From Rhizodiscina lignyota (Eukaryota > Ascomycota > Dothideomycetes > Aulographales > Rhizodiscinaceae), in NCBI GenBank assembly GCA_010015805.1, contig ML978121.1:2666001-2730000 (forward strand): a stretch of DNA of 64,000 nt, given 5' to 3'. Made by a program: the position numbers and the translations under genes. Below are positions 44,001-54,700 of this stretch, in pieces. A model generated the notes under the pieces. It had not been told where the DNA came from and made no database searches. It was given only the letters and a program-made list of their open reading frames with translations. Position 1 is the stretch's first letter; each line of letters starts with the position of its first letter.

Positions 44001-46244
44001 GACGAACGGCGCTTCATCTTCGATGTCCTGGACAACGTGCTCATCGTCCGTGTCAATATTGTCGGCGGTAGCGGCAGCGGTGGTGAGATCACCATAGAAG
44101 TACTGTACGAAGCGGTCCACGAGATTATGGGCTTCTGTGGCCGAAACATCGCGATGTGGCGTATCCCGCATTTCGTTCGTCTCTTGTACTGCTGGCGGAG
44201 TATCTACCTGCGTTTCATCCGCTGCTATACCACCTTCCGGGTCAAGCTCTGGTTCGAGATCCGTTTCAGAGGTCGACGGCGTATCTTCATAATTACCAAG
44301 TGAGTATCTGGACCCGGCAATTGACTCGGTACTGGAGATTCTAAGAATTCGGGTTGATTTACCTTTGCGCCACTCACGTCCCCGCCACTCAGGATCGTTT
44401 TCACGGAGAGAAGCTAGAGAGGGAACAGACCAATTTCCAGCCTCTAATGGAACGCCATTGGCCTCCACTCTTTCCGTAGGCTCGCCAAAGGTTTCTGAGT
44501 CACGGGACAGAGACTGACGGTCATCGATCGGAGATTCCCCGCCCTCCAATGATGCCGTAGCCTTCTCCTTCCCCTTCGAAGATGACTGTACAGGGCCTTC
44601 TTGTGGTGTCATATCTTCCTCCCATGAGTCTGGAACACTTTCCCGGGTGCCTACGTCTGCACTACCATCACCCGTTACATTCTCTTCATCCTGTACATGT
44701 GTCAGACTGGGGGCCTGTAGTTGTGAGGATGCATTCTCTTCTTCCTCAAGGTTTCGCTGGATTTCCGTGGCTACAGAAGAGCGTTCCCATGCTGGAATTA
44801 TTCGTCCTGGGGCTGACTGGGACGTGTCATTAGCCACCTGATTGGCAGATTCTGCAAGCCTTTCACGCGCTGAACGGAGCTCGCGTTCTAGGTTGCGAAT
44901 ATGCTCTTTCTGTGACCTTGACCACAAAGTGAGTAGCTGCTTTACTCGCGCAGCTTCGTCTGGGGGCAGCTTAGCAATAATGTCCAGGACTTCTGATACA
45001 CGGCCTTGTCGCACAGCATTGCGGACAGATCCGGGCAGCTGAGCTATCGTTTCCTCTGCGCTTTGCCTCCTTTCGCTGAAAATGTTCGATTCAGCCTGGA
45101 CATCTAATGCTGCATCGCCTGTGGCGTGCTCCTCAGCGACAACTTCAAGTCCAGTGTCAACCGGGTGCTCAACATTTTCAGCTTGGCCTTCGTTGGCATC
45201 TTCGGCATCATGGGGAGCGTCCTCTTGGGCATCCGGGGCGTTGTTGATATTTCCGACTTGCAAGTTAATTATTGGCTGTTGCTGAACGACCCATTCCCGA
45301 ATCAGAAACACCAGGATAAACGCGACGACGACTGAGAGAGTAATCAGAAGTCCCTCCAGAACATCAACGACTACTCTATTGAACGCAGGTGATGATGTTA
45401 ATGTCTGGAATATATGGACGTCCGAAAGAAGGGAGTCATAACGTCTGGATATGAGCTCCGCCGCGGCGCTCGTTCTATTATCCGTCGGCTTAAATGGGCC
45501 AGGCTGAATGCTCAATCTGAACAGTTTTTTGACTAGCGAGAAGAGGACTGGTTCTGCAGCGCTCATATTGAGTGTTTGTGAGACGGGCTGCAAGATTGAA
45601 GAGAAAGGTAACGCCATGCTTGGGTTGGCAGAAAGAGCAGTGCTGGCTTGATCGGCAGCGAGTGACCCGTTCGCCAGTGAGATTCCAGTCTCTTCGAGTC
45701 TGCTTGCAAGTTGATGTATATGGCGGTCTCTAGCCCAGCCTCCATCAGCGAACCAGAACATCGTCCGCCAAACCATTCTCATGGCGAAAGGTAACAGGAT
45801 CAGCCAAACTGTTCCCACCAACGTAGCTCTTGTCAGTGCTCCCAGCCGTCCCAGAGTGTGCATAAAGGCCTTCCTCATGAACACGGTTGTTGGGAGCTTG
45901 CGTGGCATATTTGGGTGGTAGAGCTTCGTGAAACGGAAGGGCGTCTTGCACAGCTCGCAGTACTTCTTCTGAGAATGTGACAACCACTCCATCAGGCAGT
46001 CTTGATGGACGTATTTTATGGATCCAGAGCATTTGCAGGGATAGAAGAGAGCTTCGGTCGGTGTGGATTCGCCACGACATATCCGACAGGTGTCGACATC
46101 TTCGCTAGGTTTGACGACTACTGAAGAACGTCTACGACTGGGAGATGATGGGGAGGCCGCGGAGCCGGGTGTTATCGCCTGCGGTACGAAATTTGCGGAG
46201 AAGGGGTTGTGGGAGGATTCTGTCGGAGAGAGAGGGCCGTCCAT
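41037..46244 (-). CDS. ssm4: Doa10/Ssm4-type RING-CH ubiquitin ligase (MARCH6 homologue)
   Basis: ER and inner nuclear membrane E3 ligase for ER-associated degradation. Single exon. The ATG at 46244 (MDGPLSPTESSHNPFSANF) is chosen; the frame is open 63 codons upstream but the extension does not resemble the family. This gives 1,735 residues. The RING-CH (C4HC3) finger at residues ~53-99 reads CRICRGESTPTEALFYPCKC and VHQDCLMEWL, then KKYCELC. A long acidic, Ser-rich insert and many membrane segments follow. These include the two-helix TD region (around ILLFLGSPLAMWFEIPMTFI) and the C-terminal bundle (FILPSALIFSFLLFAPLAFG). Yeast Doa10 has 14 membrane spans and 1,319 residues; the extra length here is in the cytosolic insert. 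Ubc6/Ubc7-type E2 partners are known for the family. Confidence 0.95.
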   Translation of the reverse strand: MDGPLSPTESSHNPFSANFVPQAITPGSAASPSSPSRRRSSVVVKPSEDVDTCRICRGESTPTEALFYPCKCSGSIKYVHQDCLMEWLSHSQKKYCELCKTPFRFTKLYHPNMPRKLPTTVFMRKAFMHTLGRLGALTRATLVGTVWLILLPFAMRMVWRTMFWFADGGWARDRHIHQLASRLEETGISLANGSLAADQASTALSANPSMALPFSSILQPVSQTLNMSAAEPVLFSLVKKLFRLSIQPGPFKPTDNRTSAAAELISRRYDSLLSDVHIFQTLTSSPAFNRVVVDVLEGLLITLSVVVAFILVFLIREWVVQQQPIINLQVGNINNAPDAQEDAPHDAEDANEGQAENVEHPVDTGLEVVAEEHATGDAALDVQAESNIFSERRQSAEETIAQLPGSVRNAVRQGRVSEVLDIIAKLPPDEAARVKQLLTLWSRSQKEHIRNLERELRSARERLAESANQVANDTSQSAPGRIIPAWERSSVATEIQRNLEEEENASSQLQAPSLTHVQDEENVTGDGSADVGTRESVPDSWEEDMTPQEGPVQSSSKGKEKATASLEGGESPIDDRQSLSRDSETFGEPTERVEANGVPLEAGNWSVPSLASLRENDPEWRGREWRKGKSTRILRISSTESIAGSRYSLGNYEDTPSTSETDLEPELDPEGGIAADETQVDTPPAVQETNEMRDTPHRDVSATEAHNLVDRFVQYFYGDLTTAAATADNIDTDDEHVVQDIEDEAPFVPFEDAQPALQQADQDLPPAQPLNQGQDPEVAAAAAQAGIDINEQDAIDDAEDLEGILELIGMQGPLTGLFQNALFSAVLISLTVATAVWFPYTWGKMILLFLGSPLAMWFEIPMTFISTVEGFIADVVLFFIGGVLYYSGAGLSFLYKLVMGMETSVSLEVIIEPARNIMDPAWQRLGNMTLGAQWPADADYLHASIASHAALKNIEAQLFGKLALFGNSTANIYNSGISGSPLSAARLAISFLLNDLANDIMAVVSYLSSIKINLSFWSHAAGPVVNNSTLTNAVDVAPLDPSLAFWSATDRTLAIMIGYLSFALVGCIYLSWSPPLFSEGKIRQAEQAIIDVLTQAGGVCKVILIISIEMIAFPLFCGFLLDLALLPLFENASVASRVIFAIGSPWKSGFVHWFVGTCYMFHFALFVSMCRKIMRTGVLYFIRDPDDPTFHPVRDVLERSVATQLRKIAFSAIVYGALIMLCLGGVVWSLWAAFGSVLPLHWSSSRSSIEFPLDILFYNFFTPIVVKSAKPSDGLHAMYKWWFRRCARFLRLSDFLFGERRHDEEGRHVRKSWRSWLLRFKADAKSPVNGKPSQWVNNIHPEVHFIKDGRYVRAPASDQVRIPKGEPVFVEVNENNTRKDKKPDNEGIHAADSTQTKMVYIPPWFGARISAFVVTIWFFAAVTGCGITVVPLLVGRSMVKRFSSLRSTGFDDKERVNDIYAFSLGIYTLGGLLYLALHLRPVLALSKQKLQRLYPSLWSISLLRRAVNTTTKYILRAARIVYVYGCLVGLLPLVFSTILELYVLIPLHSLAGADQTPGAETALTATAANTTVAEHTIHLVQDWTLGVLYVRIATRIVMYDRDSVLARAARAVTAEGGYLDPSAKLATRYFILPSALIFSFLLFAPLAFGVVLNSTLFRGADEGISTLLFRMQYPATAGAAMLGWLVMVLGRKMDRWRGRIRDEVYLIGERLHNFGERRSTNATASHAPGTARAGA

Positions 46245-47082
46245 GTTGCCGGAGTTGAAGAAGGACGATGCGTGCGCAAGGCCGCTGTTGAGAAGATATG
46301 GGGAGAAGAGGGAGTGTGCTCGGCCATTCAAAGTGTGCCAGCCGGTGTAGAGGCTAGCGCATTTCGGCAGGCTCCAAAGGTGGTGCTTAGGAGCGAGGTG
46401 ATGAACAATGAAATAAGAAAGGAGGTTGTACAAGCGCTGAGGTAGATGCAGGGAATGATGAGGGGAGAGGTTGTCAACGGAGTCGAAAAGTGAAGCACGA
46501 GCCCCGGGAGCTGGAGGCGCGAGGTGTGGCGTTGATCACGTGCAATGATCGATCTCTTTCACGTGGTGACGCAGGATGTGTGAACAGGCGAGCTAAACAG
46601 AGATAGAAGGGAAATGGATGGTTCGTGGTGGTGGTGCAGATCAATATCACGCGCTCACACCATGTAAATGTCACGATAAACGCGGTTCCGACGTGATTTC
46701 TTTTGCTGCATGTGCTGGTGCAGTATCGCTTGGAGGATGTTTAGCAGCGCGCCATGACGCAGTTTTGCGGAGATCGAGACGCCTCGCTAGCAGGGGCAGG
46801 GAACATGTAGGCCAACTTCTTTCCCGCATCAAGCTCGTAAACCTGCCCCAAAACACGCCTCTGAATTCACCACTCGGGCTGTCCTCAGCTTCTACGTCCT
46901 TTCTGCTGCCTTTGGCTCCCTTCAATTCCCCAACTATCTTTTCCACATCCTCTGTTCCCTAGAAACCGCACTGGACTCGACATCTGGTCAAAATCTGCCG
47001 AGCTTAGTCTCGAGCTTCCACAGAGCGGAGTTGCTGCTGATACGCTACCTCTAGAGGCACTCCAGCGTCCCTCAGCCTCACA
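46245..47082. promoter_or_regulatory. Divergent promoter region of the Doa10 and repeat-protein genes
   Basis: About 840 bp between divergent start codons, with no supported coding frame. A Leu-like CCTTCTACG/CTTCC-rich leader precedes 47083. Confidence 0.4.
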
Positions 47083-50000
47083 ATGGGTGCAGAACCTAAT
47101 GGCAGAGCGGTCAAGGGCAAGAAAGAACCAAATGGCTCTATTGATGGCACTTCAGAACGAAGAAGTAGGAGGAGAAGCAGAAAAAATCGGTCAGGCTTGA
47201 GTGCTTGGCTACTCAGCGTTACTGCAAGGTAAGACATACCACTAGGGTATTGGAGAGAATGACTACTAACGTGTCATAATACTCTAGACTAGTCATATGG
47301 TATTGCATAATAACCTCTCTCTTCTTCTGCCCGCAGTCGCTCTCAAACCTCGACCAGGATTCTCCAGCCATCTGCAAGCCTTATCTCCAGGCTCGCTCCT
47401 ACCTCGCACCATACATCGACCCTTACTACGAGACCTATGTTGCACCATACGCGAAGCAAGCAGAACCCTACGTGAATCAGTTCAACACGCAGATTTATAC
47501 TCCCGCAGCCGCTGTCTCCAAAAAGTACTACGGCTTGTATGCTGCGCCAAGCATCGACAAGGTGTACAAGTACGCAGACGACGAGTGGGAAAAGAGCGTG
47601 CAGCCGTACCTTCTGGACGTACAGAAGCAAGCACAGAAGCTGTACGAACAACAAGTAGCTCCCTACGCAAAGGCGGCTACGGACAACATCTCTCCGTACT
47701 ACCAGCAAACATCGGAGACTTTACAAGGTGCATACAAGGAACAGCTAATACCCGCATATGATGCTGCAAAACCATACGCTGGGCAAGCATGGGATCAAGG
47801 ACATCATCTAGTAGTTCACGTCGTCTTCCCTTATGTTCGTTGGGCAGAAAAGGAGAGCCGTCTATTTCTCAGCCGTCAGGTCTGGCCAAAGCTACGGGTA
47901 TTATATGGAGAGAATGTGGAGCCTCAGCTTGTCCGCATCAGTGAGCGGCTGGGACGGTACAAGGACGGCAAGAAGCTGGAAGCAGCCATCGAATCTATCG
48001 ACAGCTTGTCGGCTTCAGGTACCATTCCTCCTTCTGCTGCCTCGTCGATGGCCTCATCAATCTCCGAATCGCCTTACCCTTCCCAGTCTTCTACAGGAAC
48101 TCAAGCTTCGGCTTCAAGTACACCAGCTACGGAAGCTGAAGTCCGCGAGAAGATTGCATCAGACCTCAAGACCTGGCAAGAAAAATTCGCCAAGGCCGCC
48201 GATAAGGGTGCTGAAGACCTTGAAGAACGTGTCAAGGAAATTATCGATCGCCAAATCGATCATCAAGCTAATGGTGTAGGCAAGGCGCTGGTGATTCAGT
48301 TGGAAGAGACAGTCAATTCCAAGCTCAAGAGTGTCAAAAACAAAATCAATGCTGCAGTTAAAGGCCTACCTGAAGAGGCCAAAGATAAGGACATCAAGAC
48401 AGTTCACGATGCCATCGTCAAAGACATCCGTGAAGCTGGCCGAGCCATCCGTGAGAAGGCTCAGGCGGTGCGAAGCTGGAAGCAGAATTACGATCAGGAG
48501 ACATATTCGCTCGTCAAGGCTGCCTCAGATTCCACGCTCGACGTCATCGACAATATCCGCGACTTGGGGTTGCAAGAGATTGGCATGCGCTGGGCATGGA
48601 TGGAGGGTGTAACATACAAGGACTGGAGCAAGTACCACGCGCTGAAGAAGACATTCGACGAGTGGCGTGATGAGGTCGAGAGCGTCGCAATGGAGCACAA
48701 AGGCCTTGCAGAAGCAAAGAAAGAAGGCGATGCTATTGAAGATAAGGGTATGAGCATTGCAGAAGAGGTGGCAAAGGAACTAGCGAGGCTCAAAGACGTC
48801 GCGAAGTGGAAGCTTCAGGCGGGCGATGCCACGGAAGATTTCAGGAGCAGAAAACTACCCGCCGCAGCAGTCAAGGCTGCTCAGCAGGTCATAGAAAAGG
48901 TCGTCCCTGGAGGATCATCTTCATCGTCTCAAGGATCGTCTGCTTCGGAGAGCGTGGTGAACAGTTTGAGCTCACTTCTATCTGCTCAGCGCGCGAAAGC
49001 GTCCAAAAAGGCAGGGCAAGCTTCCGAAGAGGCGAAGTTTGCGGCTTCTAGTGTACCAGGATCTGTGGAAAATCTTGCGTCTCCGTCCGTCGAATCGGTG
49101 CTAGAGGAAGCCTCATCTTCCGCCTCATCTGGCTTATCTAGCGCTTCCTCAAATGCAAAGGAGGGAGTGTCTAGTGCATCCAGTATTGTGGCAGGATCCG
49201 AGCCTGGCGAGGGCGAAAAAGCTGCATCCAAAGCATCAGAGGCCATACTCGGATCACAAAACGTTGCGGATAGCCTGTCTTCAAAAGCAAGCGCGAACGC
49301 GAAATCCGCATCCTCCAAAGCCGACACTATTCTTTCCGCTCCAAAGTTCAAGTCAGACCAGATTCCTATCAACATCAAAGGCTCCCCTGCTCCACCGGCA
49401 GAAGAGGCGTCTTCATCGCTTAGCAGCGCTGCATCAGCAGCATCCGAGAATCTGGCTGAAGGCGCTTCTTCTGCGTCTTCATCAGCAAAGAAGGTCGTGG
49501 GTGGAGTCTCTGCTGGTTTCGTTGCGGCTACCCAAGCTCCCATACTCGACGACGTTCTCCAGGACGATGACATGACGGTTCAAGAGAAGCTGAAGGGCTT
49601 CGTCGATATTGCATCAAACGAGGTGGCGCGCTTGAGTGAGATCATGGCTCAAGCTGTGAAGCCTACGCCTACTCAGGGAACAGTTGAGAGTATGACAAGC
49701 GTTGCGAGTGAACAGTGGAGCAGTGCGATGAGCGCAGCGTTGGGTGCGCTGTATGCGCCTCATCAAGAGTCGTCTCTAGGACAGGGAATCGAAGAGAGAT
49801 ATTCAAAGGCTATCACCGCGTAAGTCAACGCAGCAGAGGACCCCGCGTTTCGACTTCTCTTACTAACTAAAGAATTCAAACAGAGCTTCGCACGCTATCT
49901 ACGGCACGCCTCCACCTCTCACAGCATCTCTGGCTTCCGAAGCCTCTTCTCGCTATGTCATGGCAACTAGCATGGCTGCTGAGCAGTATGAGATTGCGAG

Positions 50001-51748
50001 GTCCCGTTTGTCGGAACAAATCCATGGCGAGTCGAAGCCAGTGCACGAGGAAATGCTGTCAAGCATCGAGAGCGCATATTCTGGGTCACTGGCACAAGCG
50101 AGTAAGAAGCTGAACGAAGCACTGAAGATTACGGACAGTGTTATGAATGCCGTATACCCCACGCAAGGCCCGCTGGAGAGCATCAGCAGCATGGCGAGCG
50201 CGAAGTTGTCGGAGGGGCTGGCAGAGGCGAGCAAGCAGTAAGTCTTTGGAAATGCTATCGAACTACTCTTATTACCTGTTAACACAGCTCGGTAGATACA
50301 CATCCGCAAAAGTTGCCCTCCACCTCCAGCCTCCCTCTAAGCAGGATCAATACTTCTCTGCTGCGCAAGCGCAATATTACCAAGCGCTTGGCTATGCCCA
50401 CGATCAATACTCCGGTTTCATCTCTACCGCTTCAAGCGCTGCTTACGGCACTCCTACACCTGCCTACGAATCTCTCATGTCTGCGGCACAAGGGCAATAC
50501 TCGTCCGCCACCTCTGCTGCGGGCGCTTTCATCGACGATCTGTACAGCACTGCGAAGTCTGCTGCGGGCGCAGAGCCGACGAGCGAAGGTATTATAGACT
50601 CGGCGATAAGCCAATACGACAGCGCGATGTCTGCCGCGAGCGCGAATCTCGCTGCGGCGTCAAGCTCTGCCAGCGTAGCGTTCTACGGCTCGTCCACCGG
50701 CATGGTCGAATCTCTTGCCTCCGCAGTATCCGAAAACGCAGAATCGGTCGCAAGCATTGCATCATCTGGTGTTTACGGTCGCGAGACGCCGTGGGCAGAG
50801 TCCGTCGCACACCAGGCTAGTGCGAACTGGGAAGATCTTGTTTCAAGAGTTTCGAATCAGGTATACCAGACGACAGCGTGGCACGAAGCGGCGTGGTCGA
50901 CAGTGGGGTCGTATGGTGCGCAGGTCACAGATGCCGCGAGCAGTCACTATTCATCAGTTTCAGCACTGGTGTCAGAGCTCGTGGCAGGCAAGGAGCCGGA
51001 TTTCACTGAGAGCGTCATGCTTCGCCTGAGCAGCGCCTACGCGACCGGCTTCGGCATCCCAGAAATGGCCGCCAGCGCATCGAGCGTGGCCAGCGAAGCG
51101 TATGAATCGGCGTCGAGTGTAGTTGCCAGTGTCTTCACACCGCCCGCAACCCTTGAGAACGTCTTTGAAGCTGCAAGTGAGCAGTTCAATTCTGCAGTCG
51201 CAGCAGCTTCCATTCAGGTATACGGTTCGGAGAAGGGTACGTTCGAAAAGGCTACGTCCGCTGCTGCTGAGGCGGCAGAGTCAGTCGCGAGTCAGGCCAG
51301 CGACGCTGTCTATGGAACGCAGCCAAGTTACGTCGAGCAGGCACAATCACAATTAGACAATGCTGCCAGCTCTGCCCGAGACGCGATCTCAGTTGCATTC
51401 TATGGCACCCCGACCGGCACTTTCGCCGCCGCAACGTCCGCAGCTGACGAAAGATACTCATCGTTATTGTCGGCCGCTAGCGTAAGTCTTGCGGCTGCAG
51501 GCAGCCAAGCGAGTTCGGTATACGAGGATGCGACCGCGAGCGTAAGCAGCATGGTATATGGCCCCGAGAAAGGTGCGTTCGAGAGCGCAACGAGTCGATT
51601 AGCTGAGGCGGTGGAGAGCGCGAGGGCGAAGATCGTGGAGAGGGGGTCGAGTGCGCAGAGCGTGGTCGCGGAGACGGTGGAACATGTCAGCGAGAAGATT
51701 GAGGAGATGACGAGTAAGGCGAGCAAAATGGTGAAGGATGAGTTGTGA
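47083..51748 (+). CDS. Large repetitive membrane-anchored protein of the fungal family mislabelled 'hoxa13'
   Basis: Exons 47083-47228, 47288-49819, 49884-50237 and 50296-51748 encode 1,494 residues. A basic start (RRSRRRSRKNR) is followed by one hydrophobic segment (LVIWYCIITSLFFC), then a conserved region with Pro-Tyr words (LAPYIDPYYETYVAPYAKQA) and VFPYVRWAEK...LYGENVEPQLVRISERLGRY. The rest is helical and Ala/Ser/Glu-rich. The C-terminal third repeats a YG-(T/S/P)-...-ES-...-A-A-A module (SAAYGTPTPAYESL, VAFYGSSTGMVESL, QVYGSEKGTFEKA, MVYGPEKGAFESA). Database entries for relatives carry the name transcription factor hoxa13, which does not fit: I see no homeodomain. A surface- or ER-anchored helical repeat protein is the best description; function unknown. 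Splice phases all match. Confidence 0.83.
50400..51620 (+). repeat. Protein-level tandem modules in the repetitive protein
   Basis: Within the last exon the motif Y-G-x-x-x-x-x-x-E-S/A followed by an Ala/Ser-rich helix recurs irregularly about every 33-45 codons (examples near 50430, 50680, 50775, 51220, 51310, 51400, 51555). The DNA of the units has diverged, so the duplications are old and held by selection on the protein. Confidence 0.6.
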
Positions 51749-54700
51749 GCGGTTACTGAAGGCTCCTTCACAAGAGACGAAGGAGCTGCAATGTAGCTGT
51801 ACTGCATCTCCAGCGAGTGGGATGCTTACGGGGCCGCGAGGAGCAAGCACGGATGCTACGAATGTACGAGGCACGAGGGGATAATGGCCGTCTTTTCCAG
51901 ACCTCTTTCATTTTGTATGTGTATACCCCATTCTTCGGCGTCGGCGAGGCACGTTTTGATATACAGTCGGTATGGCGCTCCTAGTAACCTAGTTGAGTCT
52001 TTATTTTCCTATGCTGTCAATTTACCACCACTCCGTACAGATCGTCGCGTAAGAACACATCTTTAACACTCATCAGTTCGCCTAGCGATCGCAATCTGAA
52101 GTTCTTTGAGTGAGCAAATTAGACTGTTCTTTGTTCGTGCACGTTAATGGCATCAGAAGTCTTCGTCCTGCCTGTACCTACAACTTGGAAGCCGCATGAG
52201 CAACTCAAGCTCTCAACTTGCTCCCTTTGCCATGCGACGTCTCACGCCGTGCTTTCTCTCGCACTCACTCGCCTCGCCTCTTTCAGTGCCTTCACCACTA
52301 CTCGCTTGGCTGCTCCACACGCATCCTCTCGCGGCCGCGTCACCTCTTCTTCGCAGATATACCTTCTGTTCGACCATACCATCCATCAAGACCATGGCGA
52401 TTTGCCAGAGCGACGTCGTGTCGTCAACGCTGTTCCGAGCAAATAAACGCAAAGCGGAGCGCTAAAGGCGTGGCACCGTGTAACCCGACAGCACGGCTCC
52501 TCTCGCCTATCCTCAATGCTGTGCAACGCCGCGTGGACATGACGTTCAAGCGCGTCTCGACCCAAGCAGGAGGAGCCGAAGACGTGGTTTCGCAGCATGA
52601 GGAGGACGTGGTACCGGCCGTCATCGGGTAGGCGCGCTGATAATTGAGTATACTATAAATTCTTTCAAGGTGCGGCTTTTCATGCGGTGTAAGTGAGAGG
52701 AAGATCTGATATGCCGAGCGAAGTGAGTTGAAACTTAGGAAAGGTCCGCAAGAAGCTCTCTTAAATATCGAATGTGTGCCCAACACTGAGTCGTTGAGAA
52801 GAAGTTATTCGTCCACCAACGATCATTCAGACGCTGAAAGTCCGCTCGAGAGCCCAGACTATCCTGTGTCCCTCGTGGCTGTTGAGATCTCAGCCTCTGG
52901 ACCTCGTCATGACTGACGAAATCGATGAGGCCGGTCTCTCTATCCCGAGCTGATTGGAATTTCGAGCGGGAAGCCGCATGATGAGCAAGATGGTCAATGT
53001 GATGCTGATTGTGGTCGCACAGTGATGACGGGCGTGATAGAGATCTGTCGTACAACAGCGCTAGGAGCCGAGAGACGAGCGTGCGGATCACGGGCGAGCC
53101 AAGATGATGGTAATTGCAAGAAACGTACGTTCTGTAGGATATCGCGTGCAAGTACTGCCCACTCGAGATCAGCGAAAATCTTTTGGTTGATTCGATTCAT
53201 TGTGCATTCTGCCCAGCACCTAGATGCCCAGTCGAGCGTCTTTATGCTCTTAGCTGGGTGCCTAGGTAGTTCTCATATGGTCAAATATTGAGTTCAAGAC
53301 GGTGCGGCGTGTCATACTGTAGTGATTTGGAGTTGAGCAAAAAATGAAGCTTGTGTCCGCCCGCTGACTATGAAGATTTCATTTGGCCACTGAAGAGTTG
53401 CTAGCTTGCGCTGTCGCAGACGCGATCAATCACCGAAAGACCCCTCCCGTTTATGCCTTCATCGATTACGTCTCCCTTGGATCATCAATACCTGTCTATA
53501 CATCTCTACATCATCACAGGCATCCCATGACATGCTCTGATTCCCGAGATCCGTCTTCAAGGGAGCTACGATCCTGCCACGTCAGCACGAGAAGATCTGT
53601 CGAGTTCTTCCAAATCTTGCCAGTGTCTGGTGGATTAATGAACAACGAAACACATCCTGTTGTAGGTTACTGGACATAGAGAGGTGCTGTGTGTGACAGC
53701 ATTGGCTGCTGCTGCAGTGCAGCATGAATGTGGCGTCAATGACTCTGTGAAACAATGATATCGCGTGGACGTGCTCGCAATGCAGCGCTTATTTTTGGGT
53801 CCAATTGAGGAGACGAGGAAGGTTCGCAGGACGCCGCGTTAAACGTTCGCAGACAGCATGGCGTGGAGTTGAATGTTTACTGGGCAGAAGCGTAGAGCGC
53901 ATGATGGCGTAGACGCTTTGATGACGAGACGAGCGTCCAACGATAGTGTGGCATCGTCGCCGGTGTCTTCCTGTGATCATAACGTGCTCAGAACCAGAAT
54001 CCTCTCATGAAAGCGCGAAATTGGCAGAAAGATTGTATGCACGACGCGCAATTCGAGCGCATATCATTCGTCGCGCCTTTTGCATACAGCCTTCTCCACA
54101 GTCCGGAAATTGCAGGCGGAGTAACGTATCATGCCGAGCGTTGCGCAGAACTCCCAGACTCTTTACCTGCTCCAAATCTGGACGGAGGTATTGCGTATTG
54201 CGAATCTCTTGCAGCATTCATGCAAACCGGGGAGATTGTTAAGCTTTGCGTTCTCGACTGCTCGGTCAAAGCGTTTTCTGATAGAGCCGGATGATAGGCA
54301 AAATGGGTGCTCCTGCAAGCCGTCTGCCTAATTAGGAGGGGTAATGATAGATGACCAGATGCGTTTTCAAGTTGGGCCGGCTGGAGCATTCTGATTCACT
54401 CTGTCAAATTAGACTTCGGTGTACGGAATGCATAGCTCGAAGTTAGATGTCGTCGTCGGCGCGCTAGAATGATAGTTTAATGAGATGTGGAAAGCGAAAG
54501 GGACAAGTGCTTTGACTTTGAAGGCTTGACTCTCCACCGGTGATAATTCCATTACAAGAAACGGCGGAGTGATTCTACACCGCATCTACTCGGTGGAGGT
54601 CCCAATGGAGGAGTTGGCGCGGCCTGAGGCCGCAATTCGTGCGGCACACTGCATACTGCTGGAGCGAACTTGAAACTTACGAAGACTTGATGAGACATTC

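Noticed and set aside
46245-46433. 63-codon N-terminal extension of the Doa10 frame
   Set aside because: The extension does not resemble the family and the ATG at 46244 gives a typical start shortly before the RING-CH finger.
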